From NCBI RefSeq assembly GCF_001306035.1, contig NZ_LGCM01000043.1:1-55165 (forward strand): 55,165 bases of DNA, read 5' to 3'. The translations under genes and the position numbers were made by a program. Positions 1 through 7,176 of the stretch are shown here, piece by piece; position 1 is the first letter of the stretch; every line of letters starts with the position of its first letter. The notes under the pieces were generated by a model. That model searched no databases, had not been told where the DNA came from, and saw only the letters and a program-made list of their open reading frames with translations. This DNA comes from Levilinea saccharolytica (GTDB lineage Bacteria > Chloroflexota > Anaerolineae > Anaerolineales > Anaerolineaceae).

Positions 1-102
1 GATCGTCGTGATCTGAGTATCTTTCAAATTGGATTGCGTTATATTGATCGTCAACTTCTCAACTCGCTTCCATTTCGGATTTTGCTATGTTCTTACTGTT
101 GA
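1..102 (+). CDS. IS transposase, C-terminal end only (partial, enters from outside the window)
   Basis: Frame 1 is open from the first base to a TGA at 100-102 and encodes 33 residues. They include the stretch RRDLSIFQIGLRYIDR, which resembles the C-terminal tails of IS4-type DDE transposases. The frame runs towards the broken solute-binding-protein gene next door, whose reading frame ends about 20 bases past this stop. That is what an insertion element with its right end near position 122 would look like. Everything upstream lies outside the window, so family and length are unknown. Moderate confidence: the similarity is from memory and the fragment is short. Confidence 0.5.
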   Translation, partial: DRRDLSIFQIGLRYIDRQLLNSLPFRILLCSYC

Positions 103-122
103 TTTTTCAAACTGTCAGGTGG
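1..122 (+). mobile_element. Right end of an insertion sequence (inferred boundary)
   Basis: The stretch holds a transposase-like tail plus about 20 AT-richer bases. It ends where the coding sequence of the adjacent lipoprotein gene stops making sense. Base composition is clearly lower in GC than the following genes. No terminal inverted repeat or target duplication can be confirmed, because the other end is not in the window. Confidence 0.4.
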
Positions 123-368
123 CTAGTCTTCGATATACAGTTCGATTTTGTACTTCTTGCCGCCGATATCAAGACCGCCAGCGTCATTAATTTCCTGGAC
201 GGCCATTTCTGCGGCGTTTTTGCAGGAAGCGCCCACAGCGGGGATATCGCCGGTCAACTCGGCGATGACACCCACGCGGACCACATCACCGCCGCCTCCA
301 CCGGTGCAGGCGGTGAGCACCAGGCTCAGGGCTACAAGGCAAGCGAGCCAAAAAGCAACTTTTTTCAT
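123..368 (-). pseudogene. Truncated branched-chain amino-acid-type ABC transporter substrate-binding lipoprotein
   Basis: The frame encodes 81 residues starting at an ATG preceded by AAGGAGGATGCA, a near-perfect ribosome binding site. It has a lipoprotein signal peptide (hydrophobic run, lipobox LTAC with the acylated Cys), a Gly-rich tether, and the first lobe of a LivK/type 1 periplasmic-binding-protein fold: VRVGVIAELTGD and AVQEINDAGG. Family members are about 370-400 residues, so some 80 percent is missing. The frame stops at a TAG right after IELYIED, and no continuation is visible in any frame in bases 1-122. The likely cause is the adjacent insertion sequence. A functional binding protein cannot be made from this fragment; permease and ATPase partners are not in the window. 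Confidence 0.75.
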
Positions 369-804
369 TGCATCCTCCTTAGATGTCTTAACCACGCACG
401 GAAAGAATCGAAAGGTTTCGTTTGGACGATAGCTGCGGACCGTTCAGGGTGGGGGGATACCTCCTTACTCGTTCGAATAGGGGCATGGATGGAGGCAGCA
501 CAAAACGACCCAGACGCTCGCGCGGGCGAGCATTCGGATTGCATTGTACGGTTCCAGTCAACGTCCTGATGAGCCATAAGTCGATGACAACCCAATTGCT
601 AAGGTAGGCTAAAAGACGTTTGCAAACCCTAATGGTTATTCACGATGAACGGTAAGGTGGTAAATTGGGGGATGCTGCTGCGAAAAGAATGTTTTGCCCC
701 ATTGGTATCTATCAACTATGATAGCAGGTTTGAAAGAAAAAACAAGCGAAAAACCAGGGGGAATTGTGAAACTCTTCACATTTACCCGCAGGAGACCGCG
801 GGGA
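369..804. other. 436-nt stretch without a convincing gene
   Basis: Short open frames here have no recognisable motifs and non-coding composition. Visible structure: a GC-rich hairpin with 6-bp stem at 516-531, a Shine-Dalgarno-like sequence on the minus strand (456-467) with no start codon behind it, and two small palindromes at 618-637 described separately. This is presumably the promoter and leader region of the truncated binding-protein gene, but no clear -35/-10 pair was found. Confidence 0.4.
618..637. promoter_or_regulatory. Two overlapping palindromes, possible operator
   Basis: GTTTGCAAAC (618-627) is a perfect 10-base palindrome. It runs into AACCCTAATGGTT (625-637), an interrupted inverted repeat with arms AACC/GGTT. 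The core AACCCTAATGG occurs again at 1594-1604 upstream of the CBS-ACT gene. That could make it a regulator-binding site used at both places. Function is inference only. Confidence 0.25.
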
Positions 805-840
805 GAAAAAAACGGGCCGGTGGACACCCACCGGCCCGTT
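805..840 (-). terminator. Rho-independent terminator of the CBS-ACT gene
   Basis: A perfect 13-bp stem (AACGGGCCGGTGG with its complement, loop ACAC) at 811-840. On the minus strand it is followed by a run of T (complement of the A-run at 805-812). It lies 14 nt after the stop codon of the gene at 855-1502. Confidence 0.9.
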
Positions 841-854
841 ACATGCTGTCGAAA

Positions 855-1502
855 TTAGCTCATCTCACGCACATCTACCACGCGTTCGATGATCGGTTCC
901 ATGGCTTTGACCAGGGCATCTTTGGAGACCCCGGCCACTTTGATGGTGACGGTGCGGTTGCCGGGGGTTTCACCCATGAAGGTTCCCAGGGCGATGATGT
1001 TTCCGTCCAGTTCGTCAATGGCTTTGGTCATATCGTGAAGTTTGCCAGGGGCTTCTTGTACCAGCGCGGTCAGGCGAATGCCGGGGGTGCGCGCGCCGAG
1101 CAGCTCTAAAAAGATTTTAAACAGGTCTGTTTCGGTGATGATCCCGATCACCTCGCCGTTGCGGCAGACGGGCAGGCCGCCGATCTTGTTATCCGACATG
1201 ATACGAGCGGCTTCTTCGATGGGGGTGTCTTCGGCGACGGTGATGACACGGGTGGTCATGACCTTTTCGATGGTGATTTTGCTGAGGAGGTAGTTAATTT
1301 CCCAAACGCTCAGGCTGGTAGCATCTGACGGAGAGGCGTTCAGCAGGTCCGATTCGGTGACAATGCCGATCAGCTTTCCGCGCTCATCCACAACGGGGAG
1401 GCGGCGGAATTTATCTCGCTTCATCATAGCCAGGGCTTCCTGGATGGGAACATCTTTGGTGACGGTGATCACCAGTTTTTTCATTCGTTCGCCGACAAGC
1501 AT
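855..1502 (-). CDS. CBS-CBS-ACT domain protein (AcuB-like)
   Basis: 215 residues. Two CBS repeats form a Bateman module: the first at about 7-55 (LVITVTKDVPIQEAL, FRRLPVVDERGKLIGIVTES), the second at about 79-132 (VMTTRVITVAEDTPIEEA, KIGGLPVC, GIITETDLF). An ACT domain follows at about 145-210. Such proteins bind adenine nucleotides through the CBS pair and small molecules such as amino acids through ACT; they act as cytoplasmic sensors, and no target is visible here. The start is ATG with AAAGGAG ten bases upstream. The gene stands alone with its own terminator. AcuB-like architecture is seen directly; a role in acetoin use is not implied. Confidence 0.8.
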   Translation of the reverse strand: MLVGERMKKLVITVTKDVPIQEALAMMKRDKFRRLPVVDERGKLIGIVTESDLLNASPSDATSLSVWEINYLLSKITIEKVMTTRVITVAEDTPIEEAARIMSDNKIGGLPVCRNGEVIGIITETDLFKIFLELLGARTPGIRLTALVQEAPGKLHDMTKAIDELDGNIIALGTFMGETPGNRTVTIKVAGVSKDALVKAMEPIIERVVDVREMS

Positions 1503-1590
1503 GGGATGGATTCTCCTTTCAACAGTTCCAGACCTGGATTAGGAATCAATGCATTACGATATGATTTTACACAAGAATTGTCAGAATGTG

Positions 1591-1612
1591 ATTAACCCTA
1601 ATGGGTGATTGT
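1591..1612. promoter_or_regulatory. Inverted repeat ACCC-TAAT-GGGT upstream of the CBS-ACT gene
   Basis: AACCCTAATGGGT is an interrupted palindrome about 90 bases upstream of the minus-strand CBS-ACT start. It shares AACCCTAATGG with the palindrome at 625-635 upstream of the truncated binding-protein gene. Two copies in two intergenic regions suggest a common operator, but nothing shows which regulator would bind. Confidence 0.25.
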
Positions 1613-1640
1613 GGACAAAATTAAGCATACTTGCTTTCAT

Positions 1641-1683
1641 AAAAAAAGCAAGCCCCTTCCCGTTGGCATTTTTAACAGGAAGG
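1641..1683 (-). terminator. Rho-independent terminator of the MFS gene
   Basis: Arms at 1655-1664 and 1674-1683 form a 10-bp stem with one G-T pair. On the minus strand a T-run follows (complement of A at 1641-1647). The upstream arm touches the stop codon of the MFS gene. Confidence 0.75.
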
Positions 1684-3003
1684 TCACTGGGGCGGCTGGT
1701 GGGAAGGCTGGGGGGATACAGCCGGAGCAGAAGCGTTTTGGCGGCGAGGCTCGATGACCCAAAAGCGCAGTAAAACCCAACCGACCAACCCCATCAGAAT
1801 GGAGATCCAAAAGACGGGCAGGTAGCCAAAGGAGAGCGCCAACCACCCGCCGAGGAGGGGGGCCAGCGCACTGGCGATGCCGGAGACGGTATTGCTGAGA
1901 CCGATATAGGTGGGGCGCACGCCCGCTGCGCTGAATTCCAGGACAAACATCATGATCAGCAGGACGACGGCCTGGTTAACGCCGCGCAGCCCAAAGGCCA
2001 GCCACAGCCAGCCTGGGCCAGGAGCGAACAGGGTGATCAAGAATGACCCTGCCAGCGCCAGCACACCAATTTCCAAGATGATCTTGTACCCTTTGCGGTC
2101 AGCCAGGGGGCCAAACGCCAGATTGGCCAGGGACTGGCCGATGAGGATGGCAGAGGTCAAGGCGCCGGTCTGGCTGTCAGGCAGGTTCCAACGTTGGGCG
2201 GCGAAGACCGCCTGGTAGCCCCAGCCCATTGCGGCGGTGCTCATGACCACCTGAGTGATGAGGAAGGCGCGGAAATTACCGTCGCGGCGCAGCAGCGCGG
2301 GCAGGCTGCCCCAGAACTTGCGGTGTGAAACGGGTTCTTCGTTATGAATGAGGGGAACTTCGCGGGTTTGGGCGATGAACAGCCAGGAGATAAAGATGAA
2401 AACGCCCGCCAGAGCGAAGGAATACACGTAGCCGGTGGGGAACACGTACCGGCCCAGCAGCCAGGCGGCGAAGGCCGCCCCCACCACGCCGGTGGCTGTG
2501 CCGCCGAAATTGGTCAGGCCCATGTAGAACCCGCGGCGGCGCACGGGGATGACCTTGGCGATCATATCTTGCCAGGCGACCCCGATGAGACCGGCGCCCA
2601 GAGAGTGCCATGCGTAGAGCAGCAAAAAGACAGCCAGAGCCACCTTGGGCGCGCGCGGAACCAGCACGGCCATGGCGATGGGCAGCAGGAAGATGGGCAG
2701 ACGTTCGCTGAACAAACCCACCTTAATCGGCAGGTCTTTCTTGATGGCTAATTGCTGTACCCAGTTGACGGTGAAAAGCTGGGGAAGGAGGAAGCCCGCC
2801 GAATTGATGACCGCGACCAGGCCGATGAGGAGGGGATTATCGGTGAGGCGGCTGACAAAGAGGGGCAGAATGACGCCTGAGGCGATAAAACTGGCGCCCA
2901 GCCAGAAGAATGTGCCGTCCAGCACACCGATGACAAAATTGTGGCGGTAGTTCTTCTCAACGGCGGCATGGTAGGCGGGGGATTCTTCGGTGAAGGGTTT
3001 CAT
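1684..3003 (-). CDS. Major facilitator superfamily (MFS) transporter
   Basis: 439 residues, about twelve hydrophobic segments, length normal for the family. An N-terminal cytoplasmic stretch of about 25 residues leads into a first segment with LDGTFFWLGASFIASGVILP. The loop between segments 2 and 3 is not a textbook MFS motif A, so this belongs to one of the divergent MFS groups. A second motif-A-like loop (GPLADRKGYK) appears in the C-terminal half. Substrate unknown. The ATG at 3003 is preferred over an upstream in-frame ATG because CAGGAGCCC sits directly in front of it. The gene is monocistronic, divergent from the glycosyltransferase. Confidence 0.8.
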   Translation of the reverse strand: MKPFTEESPAYHAAVEKNYRHNFVIGVLDGTFFWLGASFIASGVILPLFVSRLTDNPLLIGLVAVINSAGFLLPQLFTVNWVQQLAIKKDLPIKVGLFSERLPIFLLPIAMAVLVPRAPKVALAVFLLLYAWHSLGAGLIGVAWQDMIAKVIPVRRRGFYMGLTNFGGTATGVVGAAFAAWLLGRYVFPTGYVYSFALAGVFIFISWLFIAQTREVPLIHNEEPVSHRKFWGSLPALLRRDGNFRAFLITQVVMSTAAMGWGYQAVFAAQRWNLPDSQTGALTSAILIGQSLANLAFGPLADRKGYKIILEIGVLALAGSFLITLFAPGPGWLWLAFGLRGVNQAVVLLIMMFVLEFSAAGVRPTYIGLSNTVSGIASALAPLLGGWLALSFGYLPVFWISILMGLVGWVLLRFWVIEPRRQNASAPAVSPQPSHQPPQ

Positions 3004-3023
3004 AGGGCTCCTGAATGGGAGCA

Positions 3024-3032
3024 AGTATACCA
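3024..3032 (-). promoter_or_regulatory. Extended -10 promoter of the MFS gene
   Basis: On the minus strand TGGTATACT matches the extended -10 pattern TGnTATAAT at five of six hexamer bases. It lies about 20 bases before the ATG. No good -35 box is visible, as expected for an extended -10 promoter. Confidence 0.45.
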
Positions 3033-3146
3033 TGAGCGCTGCTATAGCAACATGGGCGCAGAAAAATGACAGGCGATGTTATGAATATGGTGTGGGGGGC
3101 TTGATGGTACAATACCTTGAATATTCGAAGCATGAGGTGAGGGACG

Positions 3147-3827
3147 TTGACTGAAGCGGAACTGCTGGCTTTGATTCCAGCTTATAACGAGAGCGAACGG
3201 ATCGCCAGGGTGGTGCAGGGGGCGCAAGAACACGTGCGCGTGTGCGTGGTGGATGACGGTTCGCGCGACAACACCCAGGAGGTGGCCCGGCGCAGCGGGG
3301 CGGAGGTGCTGCGGCAGGAGCCCAACCAGGGCAAAGGCACGGCCTTGCGGACGGGGTTTGCCCATGCGCTGGCGGCTGGGGCGGCGGGGGTGATTACCCT
3401 GGACGCGGACGGCCAGCATGACCCGGCGGAGATCCCTTTGTTTGTAGAAAATTTCCGGCGCACGCAGGCCGAGCTGATCATCGGCTGCCGCGACTTCTCT
3501 AAAATGCCCCCCATCCGGCGCCTGGCCAACACGACTGGGCGTTGGCTGCTGAGCTGGGCGATGGGGCAGCGGGTGGAGGACAATCAATCGGGATACCGCC
3601 TGATTGGGCGCAGGCTGATGCAGGCGATGTTGGACAGCGATGAGCACGGTTTTGAATTTGAAGTGGAAATGGTCGCGCGCTGTATCCGCATGGGGTGGGG
3701 AGTGGAATGGGTGCCCATTTCTACGATTTACGCAGGGGAAAAGAGCCATATCAAGCCTTTGCCCCATGCCAAGAATTTCATGCGCGTGGTGATGAAGATC
3801 CGGAAAGAACGTACCCAAGGGGGGTAA
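3147..3827 (+). CDS. Family 2 glycosyltransferase (dolichol-phosphate-mannose-synthase-like)
   Basis: 226 residues with a GT-A fold. Seen are the opening LIPAYNES, the nucleotide-binding VVDDGSRDNT, GKGTALRTGF, and the metal-binding LDADGQHDP with its DXD-type acidic pair. The downstream QSGYRLIGR and the absence of a C-terminal membrane domain point to the DPM1/polyprenyl-phosphate glycosyltransferase group. These transfer a sugar from a nucleotide sugar to a lipid carrier at the membrane. The start is TTG at 3147 with GAGGTGAGGG upstream; a TACAAT box at 3108-3113 may drive it. The aldo/keto reductase follows after 18 bases. Exact donor and acceptor cannot be read. Confidence 0.85.
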   Translation: MTEAELLALIPAYNESERIARVVQGAQEHVRVCVVDDGSRDNTQEVARRSGAEVLRQEPNQGKGTALRTGFAHALAAGAAGVITLDADGQHDPAEIPLFVENFRRTQAELIIGCRDFSKMPPIRRLANTTGRWLLSWAMGQRVEDNQSGYRLIGRRLMQAMLDSDEHGFEFEVEMVARCIRMGWGVEWVPISTIYAGEKSHIKPLPHAKNFMRVVMKIRKERTQGG

Positions 3828-3845
3828 AACCAAGGCAGCGGAGGG

Positions 3846-4790
3846 ATGATGGAAGCGGAAGGCAGCCGGCAGCACCCCATATTTGACGGGGTGCAGATTG
3901 GAACGGGCACCTGGGCGTGGGGGGACCGCATGGTGTGGGGTTTTGGGCAGGGCTATCAGGAAAATGACCTGAAAGCGGTGTTCGAGGCCAGCATGAAGGC
4001 GGGGATTCACCTGTTTGACACGGCAGAAGTGTATGGGCAGGGCAAATCTGAAACGTATTTGGGGCAGTTTCTGCGCGAGGCCGAGCAGCCCGCGGCGGTG
4101 GCCACCAAATTTATGCCCTACCCGTGGCGGCTGAGCCGCGCCAGTTTGCTGCGCGCGCTGCGCGGCAGTTTGCGGCGGCTGGGTGTGGAGCAGGTGGCTC
4201 TGTATCAGATTCACATGCCGCTGCCGCCGGTGACGGTGGAATCGTGGATGGAGGCTATGTTGGAGGCAGTTCACGCCGGGTTAACCCAGGCGGTGGGCGT
4301 GTCCAATTACGACCGGCGGCAGACCCAGCGGGCGGTGGATATCCTGGCTCACCAGGGGGTGAGGCTGGCCTCGAATCAGGTGGAATATCATCTGCTGAAC
4401 CGCAAAGTGGAAACCAGCGGCCTGCTGAAGCAGTGTTTGGAGAGCGGTGTCAAGGTGATTGCTTACAGTCCGCTGGCGATGGGGCTGCTGACCGGCAAAT
4501 ATGGGCCGGACCGGCTGCCTTCGGGCTTTCGGGGCGGGCGTACCAACCGGAAAACGCTGGCGGCTATCCAGCCGTTGATTGCCCTGCTGCGCCGCATAGG
4601 AGCAGACCATGCTGGCAAGACCCCGGCGCAGGTGGCGTTGAACTGGGTGATCTGCAAGGGGGCACTGCCCATCCCTGGGGCGAAAACCCTGGAACAATTG
4701 GAACAGAACGCTGGCGCCGTGGGTTGGACGCTGAGCGAGGCCGAGGTGGCGGAACTGGACGAAATGAGCGCGCGGGTGAGCGCGGCCTAG
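3846..4790 (+). CDS. Aldo/keto reductase
   Basis: 314 residues, a TIM-barrel NADPH-dependent oxidoreductase. The catalytic tetrad can be read as Asp58 and Tyr63 (FDTAEVYGQGKSE), Lys88 (VATKFMPY) and His123 (YQIHMP). Further family marks are VGVSNY, SNQVEYHLLNR and the cofactor-binding PIPGAKTLEQL near the end. Such enzymes reduce aldehydes or ketones; the substrate is not evident. The start is ATG behind GGAGGG, with a second ATG immediately after. It is probably cotranscribed with the glycosyltransferase 18 bases upstream. A weak hairpin (4808-4823) follows the stop. Confidence 0.88.
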   Translation: MMEAEGSRQHPIFDGVQIGTGTWAWGDRMVWGFGQGYQENDLKAVFEASMKAGIHLFDTAEVYGQGKSETYLGQFLREAEQPAAVATKFMPYPWRLSRASLLRALRGSLRRLGVEQVALYQIHMPLPPVTVESWMEAMLEAVHAGLTQAVGVSNYDRRQTQRAVDILAHQGVRLASNQVEYHLLNRKVETSGLLKQCLESGVKVIAYSPLAMGLLTGKYGPDRLPSGFRGGRTNRKTLAAIQPLIALLRRIGADHAGKTPAQVALNWVICKGALPIPGAKTLEQLEQNAGAVGWTLSEAEVAELDEMSARVSAA

Positions 4791-4895
4791 CTCTGTATGC
4801 AACTTTTTACGCCCCGAGGCGTATATCTTGTAGACCTTCAGATCGGAAACAACAGAGTCGATGAAGGCTGACTGCAAGTAAAAGGAGCATACACG

Positions 4896-5090
4896 ATGAA
4901 CGAAGTGAGTCACGCGCTGCGCCGGTCCCGCCGCAACCGCGTTTTGGCGGGGGTCTGCGGTGGTTTGGGTGAGTTTTTTGGGATCAGTGCTTTCTGGTTC
5001 CGCCTGGCTTTCTTGTTGGCCTTCCTGCCGGGTGGGGTGCCGGGGATTTTGTTATATGTTTTGGCCTGGGTGATCATCCCGGGCGGGTAA
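4896..5090 (+). CDS. PspC-domain small membrane protein
   Basis: 64 residues made of one PspC domain. It has a basic N-terminus (RRSRRNRVLAGVCGGLGEFFG) followed by two hydrophobic stretches ending in YVLAWVIIPGG. PspC proteins sit in the inner membrane and are linked to envelope-stress responses in other bacteria. There is no PspA or PspB in the window, so a stress role here is only by family. A strong ribosome binding site (AAAGGAG) precedes the ATG. A terminator follows 24 bases after the stop, so the gene is its own unit or ends the operon from 3147. Confidence 0.85.
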   Translation: MNEVSHALRRSRRNRVLAGVCGGLGEFFGISAFWFRLAFLLAFLPGGVPGILLYVLAWVIIPGG

Positions 5091-5114
5091 GCCCAGCATG
5101 ATTTGGTAATGCGC

Positions 5115-5153
5115 ACCTGGGGTTGTGACCTGCACAACCCCAGGTTTCTTGTT
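5115..5153 (+). terminator. Rho-independent terminator of the PspC gene
   Basis: A perfect 13-bp inverted repeat (5115-5127 with 5133-5145, five-base loop) is followed by TTTCTTGTT. The last bases overlap the TATAAT box of the next gene, so termination and initiation are packed into about 45 bases. Confidence 0.85.
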
Positions 5154-5158
5154 ATAAT
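5153..5158 (+). promoter_or_regulatory. -10 box of a probable leaderless transcript
   Basis: TATAAT at 5153-5158 ends seven bases before the ATG at 5166, and there is no Shine-Dalgarno sequence between. Transcription would start at or next to the ATG. The -35 region is weak and lies inside the PspC terminator. Confidence 0.55.
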
Positions 5159-5165
5159 CGGCTCT

Positions 5166-5714
5166 ATGAGCGAAAAACAAGCTAAGTTCCTCCCCTTTCA
5201 CAGTATCAACGAGTTTATGCTGCCTGAATACCGGCAGACTGTGCTGACCGCGGTGTTTAACCATCTGGAGCAGCTTTCGGGCGCACGGCGCGGGACGATC
5301 AACGCGCTGGTGCGGCGCATGGTGAGCGTGCCGGGCTTTCGCAACAGCGCCCTGGCGCCCACACCGATGAAAATCAAGGGCAGCGCCCAGGGTTTTGAGC
5401 GCTACCCTGAGTTTGTGGCGCAAATTCTTCAGGCCTGGAGCGAGATCAACGCCCCCCTGGCGGCGCAGGTGTACGAGCTGCTGAAGGCGCGCGGCTGGGA
5501 AATTTTGCCGCCGGAAGCCGACCGCAGCAAGCTGCCCGGGTTTTTGACCGAATGGCCCGCGGCGGACACCTATGATGTACTCAATGAAACCTACCGCACG
5601 ATGTATCCCGATTCGACCGCCAGCGAAGATGATGTGCGTTTGATGGCGGTGTGGATCGGCGGGCGGCTGCCGTACAGCGTGACGGAAGACCCGGACGAAG
5701 CCGAAGAAGAATAA
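5166..5714 (+). CDS. Conserved-looking protein of unknown function
   Basis: 182 residues, soluble, acidic at the C-terminus (PDEAEEE), no signal peptide or membrane segment. I do not recognise the family. Readable features are an N-terminal LPFHSINEFMLPEYRQ and a largely helical middle with a basic stretch (GARRGTINALVRRM). The C-terminal part contains GWEILPPEADRSKLPGFL and acidic YPDSTASEDDVRLMAVW. Codon use and composition match the neighbours, so it is likely a real gene. The ATG at 5166 is chosen over an upstream in-frame start because the TATAAT box ends seven bases before it. It converges on scpA across a terminator. Confidence 0.65.
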   Translation: MSEKQAKFLPFHSINEFMLPEYRQTVLTAVFNHLEQLSGARRGTINALVRRMVSVPGFRNSALAPTPMKIKGSAQGFERYPEFVAQILQAWSEINAPLAAQVYELLKARGWEILPPEADRSKLPGFLTEWPAADTYDVLNETYRTMYPDSTASEDDVRLMAVWIGGRLPYSVTEDPDEAEEE

Positions 5715-5745
5715 CCTGCGGGTTTTCTGGAAGATGGTTTGGTTT

Positions 5746-5784
5746 GCCCCTGAGAGCCGTTGAGGCCGCTTGGGGGCTTTTTTT
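5746..5784 (+). terminator. Rho-independent terminator after the unknown gene
   Basis: GCCCC (5746-5750) pairs with GGGGC (5773-5777) around an internally structured loop and is followed by seven T. It lies in the 72-base gap between the convergent unknown gene and scpA. Confidence 0.65.
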
Positions 5785-5786
5785 GG

Positions 5787-6575
5787 CTATTCGCTGAAGT
5801 CCAGCTCGGCCACTTCGGCATCCTGCAGGGGGCCTTCCGCTTGCAGCTGAATTTCGCCGAATAAGCTTTCCTGTTGGGCGTGGATGATGTGGCGCTTGAC
5901 CAGTTCCAACATGGCCAGGAAAGTGACCACAATTTCCACACGGCTGCGGGTGTTGAGCAGCTCGTGGAACTTGGCCCGGTCGGTGGCGTTGAGCTTATCC
6001 AGGATAATTTTGATCTTATCGCGGATGGTGATGCGGGGCATGTTGACCACCCGGTCGAGGTTGGTGAGGGAGGGCTGGCTGAGCAGAGATTCCTGGGCGG
6101 CCAGGAGAAGGTCGGCCAGGCTGACACCGGACAAGTCGAAGTGGGCATCCACTTTGATGGGCGGGGCAGCCAAACGCAGATAGGTGCGCAGACCTTGTGC
6201 GTCGCGCTGCTCCAGATGGACGGCCAATTCTTTGAAACGTTTGTAGAGGATGAGCTGGCGGGCCAGAGCTTCGCCGGGGTCTTCCTCTTCGGACAGTGCA
6301 TTTTCGGGGTCGGGAGGGCGCGGCAGGAGTTTTTGGGATTTGATCAGCACCAGGCGGGTGGCGATCACCAGAAAGGCGGAGACCTGATCGGCGTCGCGGT
6401 CTGTAAGCTGCGAGAGGTAGGCCAGGTATTGGTCGGTCACCTGGGCCAAAGCCAGGCTGGTGATATCCAACTCAGCCCGCTCGATCAGATCGAGGAGCAG
6501 GTCCAGCGGGCCTTCATACACAGGCGTGCTGACGCGGTAGCCATCGGTTTGGTGTCCGGCAATATGTAGACTCAC
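5787..6575 (-). CDS. scpA: Segregation and condensation protein A (kleisin)
   Basis: 262 residues, the kleisin subunit that bridges the Smc head domains in the bacterial condensin. The N-terminal domain is clear: [19 protein letters not shown], then [12 protein letters not shown], and a long helix with [14 protein letters not shown] helical linker and a C-terminal winged-helix-like region (about 170-250) follow, ending acidic. Its partner smc is 3.3 kb away on the other strand; scpB is not in the window. The start is GTG, seven bases after a TATAAT box with no ribosome binding site, so the mRNA is probably leaderless. It diverges from moaC. Confidence 0.92.
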   Translation of the reverse strand: MSLHIAGHQTDGYRVSTPVYEGPLDLLLDLIERAELDITSLALAQVTDQYLAYLSQLTDRDADQVSAFLVIATRLVLIKSQKLLPRPPDPENALSEEEDPGEALARQLILYKRFKELAVHLEQRDAQGLRTYLRLAAPPIKVDAHFDLSGVSLADLLLAAQESLLSQPSLTNLDRVVNMPRITIRDKIKIILDKLNATDRAKFHELLNTRSRVEIVVTFLAMLELVKRHIIHAQQESLFGEIQLQAEGPLQDAEVAELDFSE

Positions 6576-6582
6576 GCCCCCG

Positions 6583-6588
6583 ATTATA
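6583..6588 (-). promoter_or_regulatory. -10 box of scpA (leaderless)
   Basis: GATATAATC on the minus strand. The TATAAT ends seven bases before the GTG start. The same nonamer is used for moaC on the opposite strand, about 85 bases away. Confidence 0.5.
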
Positions 6589-6650
6589 TCAGCCCAGTGG
6601 GGATCCTGGGATGGATTTTAAGACGCGGGAATGTGGCGGCGGCAGATGGG

Positions 6651-6679
6651 TAGAACATCTGCGGGCGATCGGATATAAT
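6651..6679 (+). promoter_or_regulatory. Promoter of the moa genes (leaderless)
   Basis: TAGAAC (6651-6656), a 17-base spacer, then TATAAT (6674-6679), which ends six bases before the moaC ATG. No Shine-Dalgarno sequence fits in the gap, so the transcript should begin at or beside the start codon. Confidence 0.55.
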
Positions 6680-6685
6680 CACCCT

Positions 6686-7168
6686 ATGACTGATGAAAAA
6701 TTGAGCCATCTTGATGAGGAAGGCCGCGCGCACATGGTGGACGTGGGCGCAAAGGCCGACACGGAGCGCAGCGCAACGGCGCGGGGTGAGGTGATCCTGC
6801 GCGCGGAGACGCTGGCGCTGATCCGGCAGGGTTTGATGAAGAAAGGGGATGTATTGACGGTGGCGCAGCTGGCGGGCATTATGGCGGCCAAGCGCACCAG
6901 CGAGCTGATCCCCTTGTGCCACCCCCTGGCTTTGACCCAGGTGGAAGTGTCTTTGGAGCTGGACGACCACCTGCCGGGGGTACAAATTTATGCCTCGGCG
7001 CGGCTGGTGGGCAAAACCGGCGTGGAGATGGAAGCCTTAACAGCGGTTTCTGTGGCGGCGCTGACCGTGTATGACATGGTGAAAGCGGTGGAGAAAACCG
7101 CGCGGATTCACAACATCCGCCTGGTGGAAAAACACGGCGGCCGCAGCGGCGACGTGATTAACGAATAA
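6686..7168 (+). CDS. moaC: Cyclic pyranopterin monophosphate synthase
   Basis: 160 residues, the usual length. MoaC completes the first step of molybdenum cofactor synthesis, turning the MoaA product into cyclic pyranopterin monophosphate in the cytoplasm. Diagnostic stretches are [33 protein letters not shown] with the conserved His of the active site, and [20 protein letters not shown]. The C-terminal KHGGRSGD is also typical. The ATG at 6686 is preferred over an upstream in-frame ATG because the promoter ends six bases before it. The moaD-moaE fusion follows after eight bases. moaA and moaB are not in the window. Confidence 0.95.
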   Translation: MTDEKLSHLDEEGRAHMVDVGAKADTERSATARGEVILRAETLALIRQGLMKKGDVLTVAQLAGIMAAKRTSELIPLCHPLALTQVEVSLELDDHLPGVQIYASARLVGKTGVEMEALTAVSVAALTVYDMVKAVEKTARIHNIRLVEKHGGRSGDVINE

Positions 7169-7176
7169 GGGCTGCG

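Noticed and set aside
456-467. TAAGGAGGTATC on the minus strand, a perfect Shine-Dalgarno sequence
   Set aside because: No ATG, GTG or TTG follows within 15 bases and no coding frame continues, so it is not a gene start.
3042-4274. Minus-strand open frame of 410 codons
   Set aside because: It is antisense to the glycosyltransferase and aldo/keto reductase genes, both with clear catalytic motifs; its translation is His- and Pro-rich without any domain.
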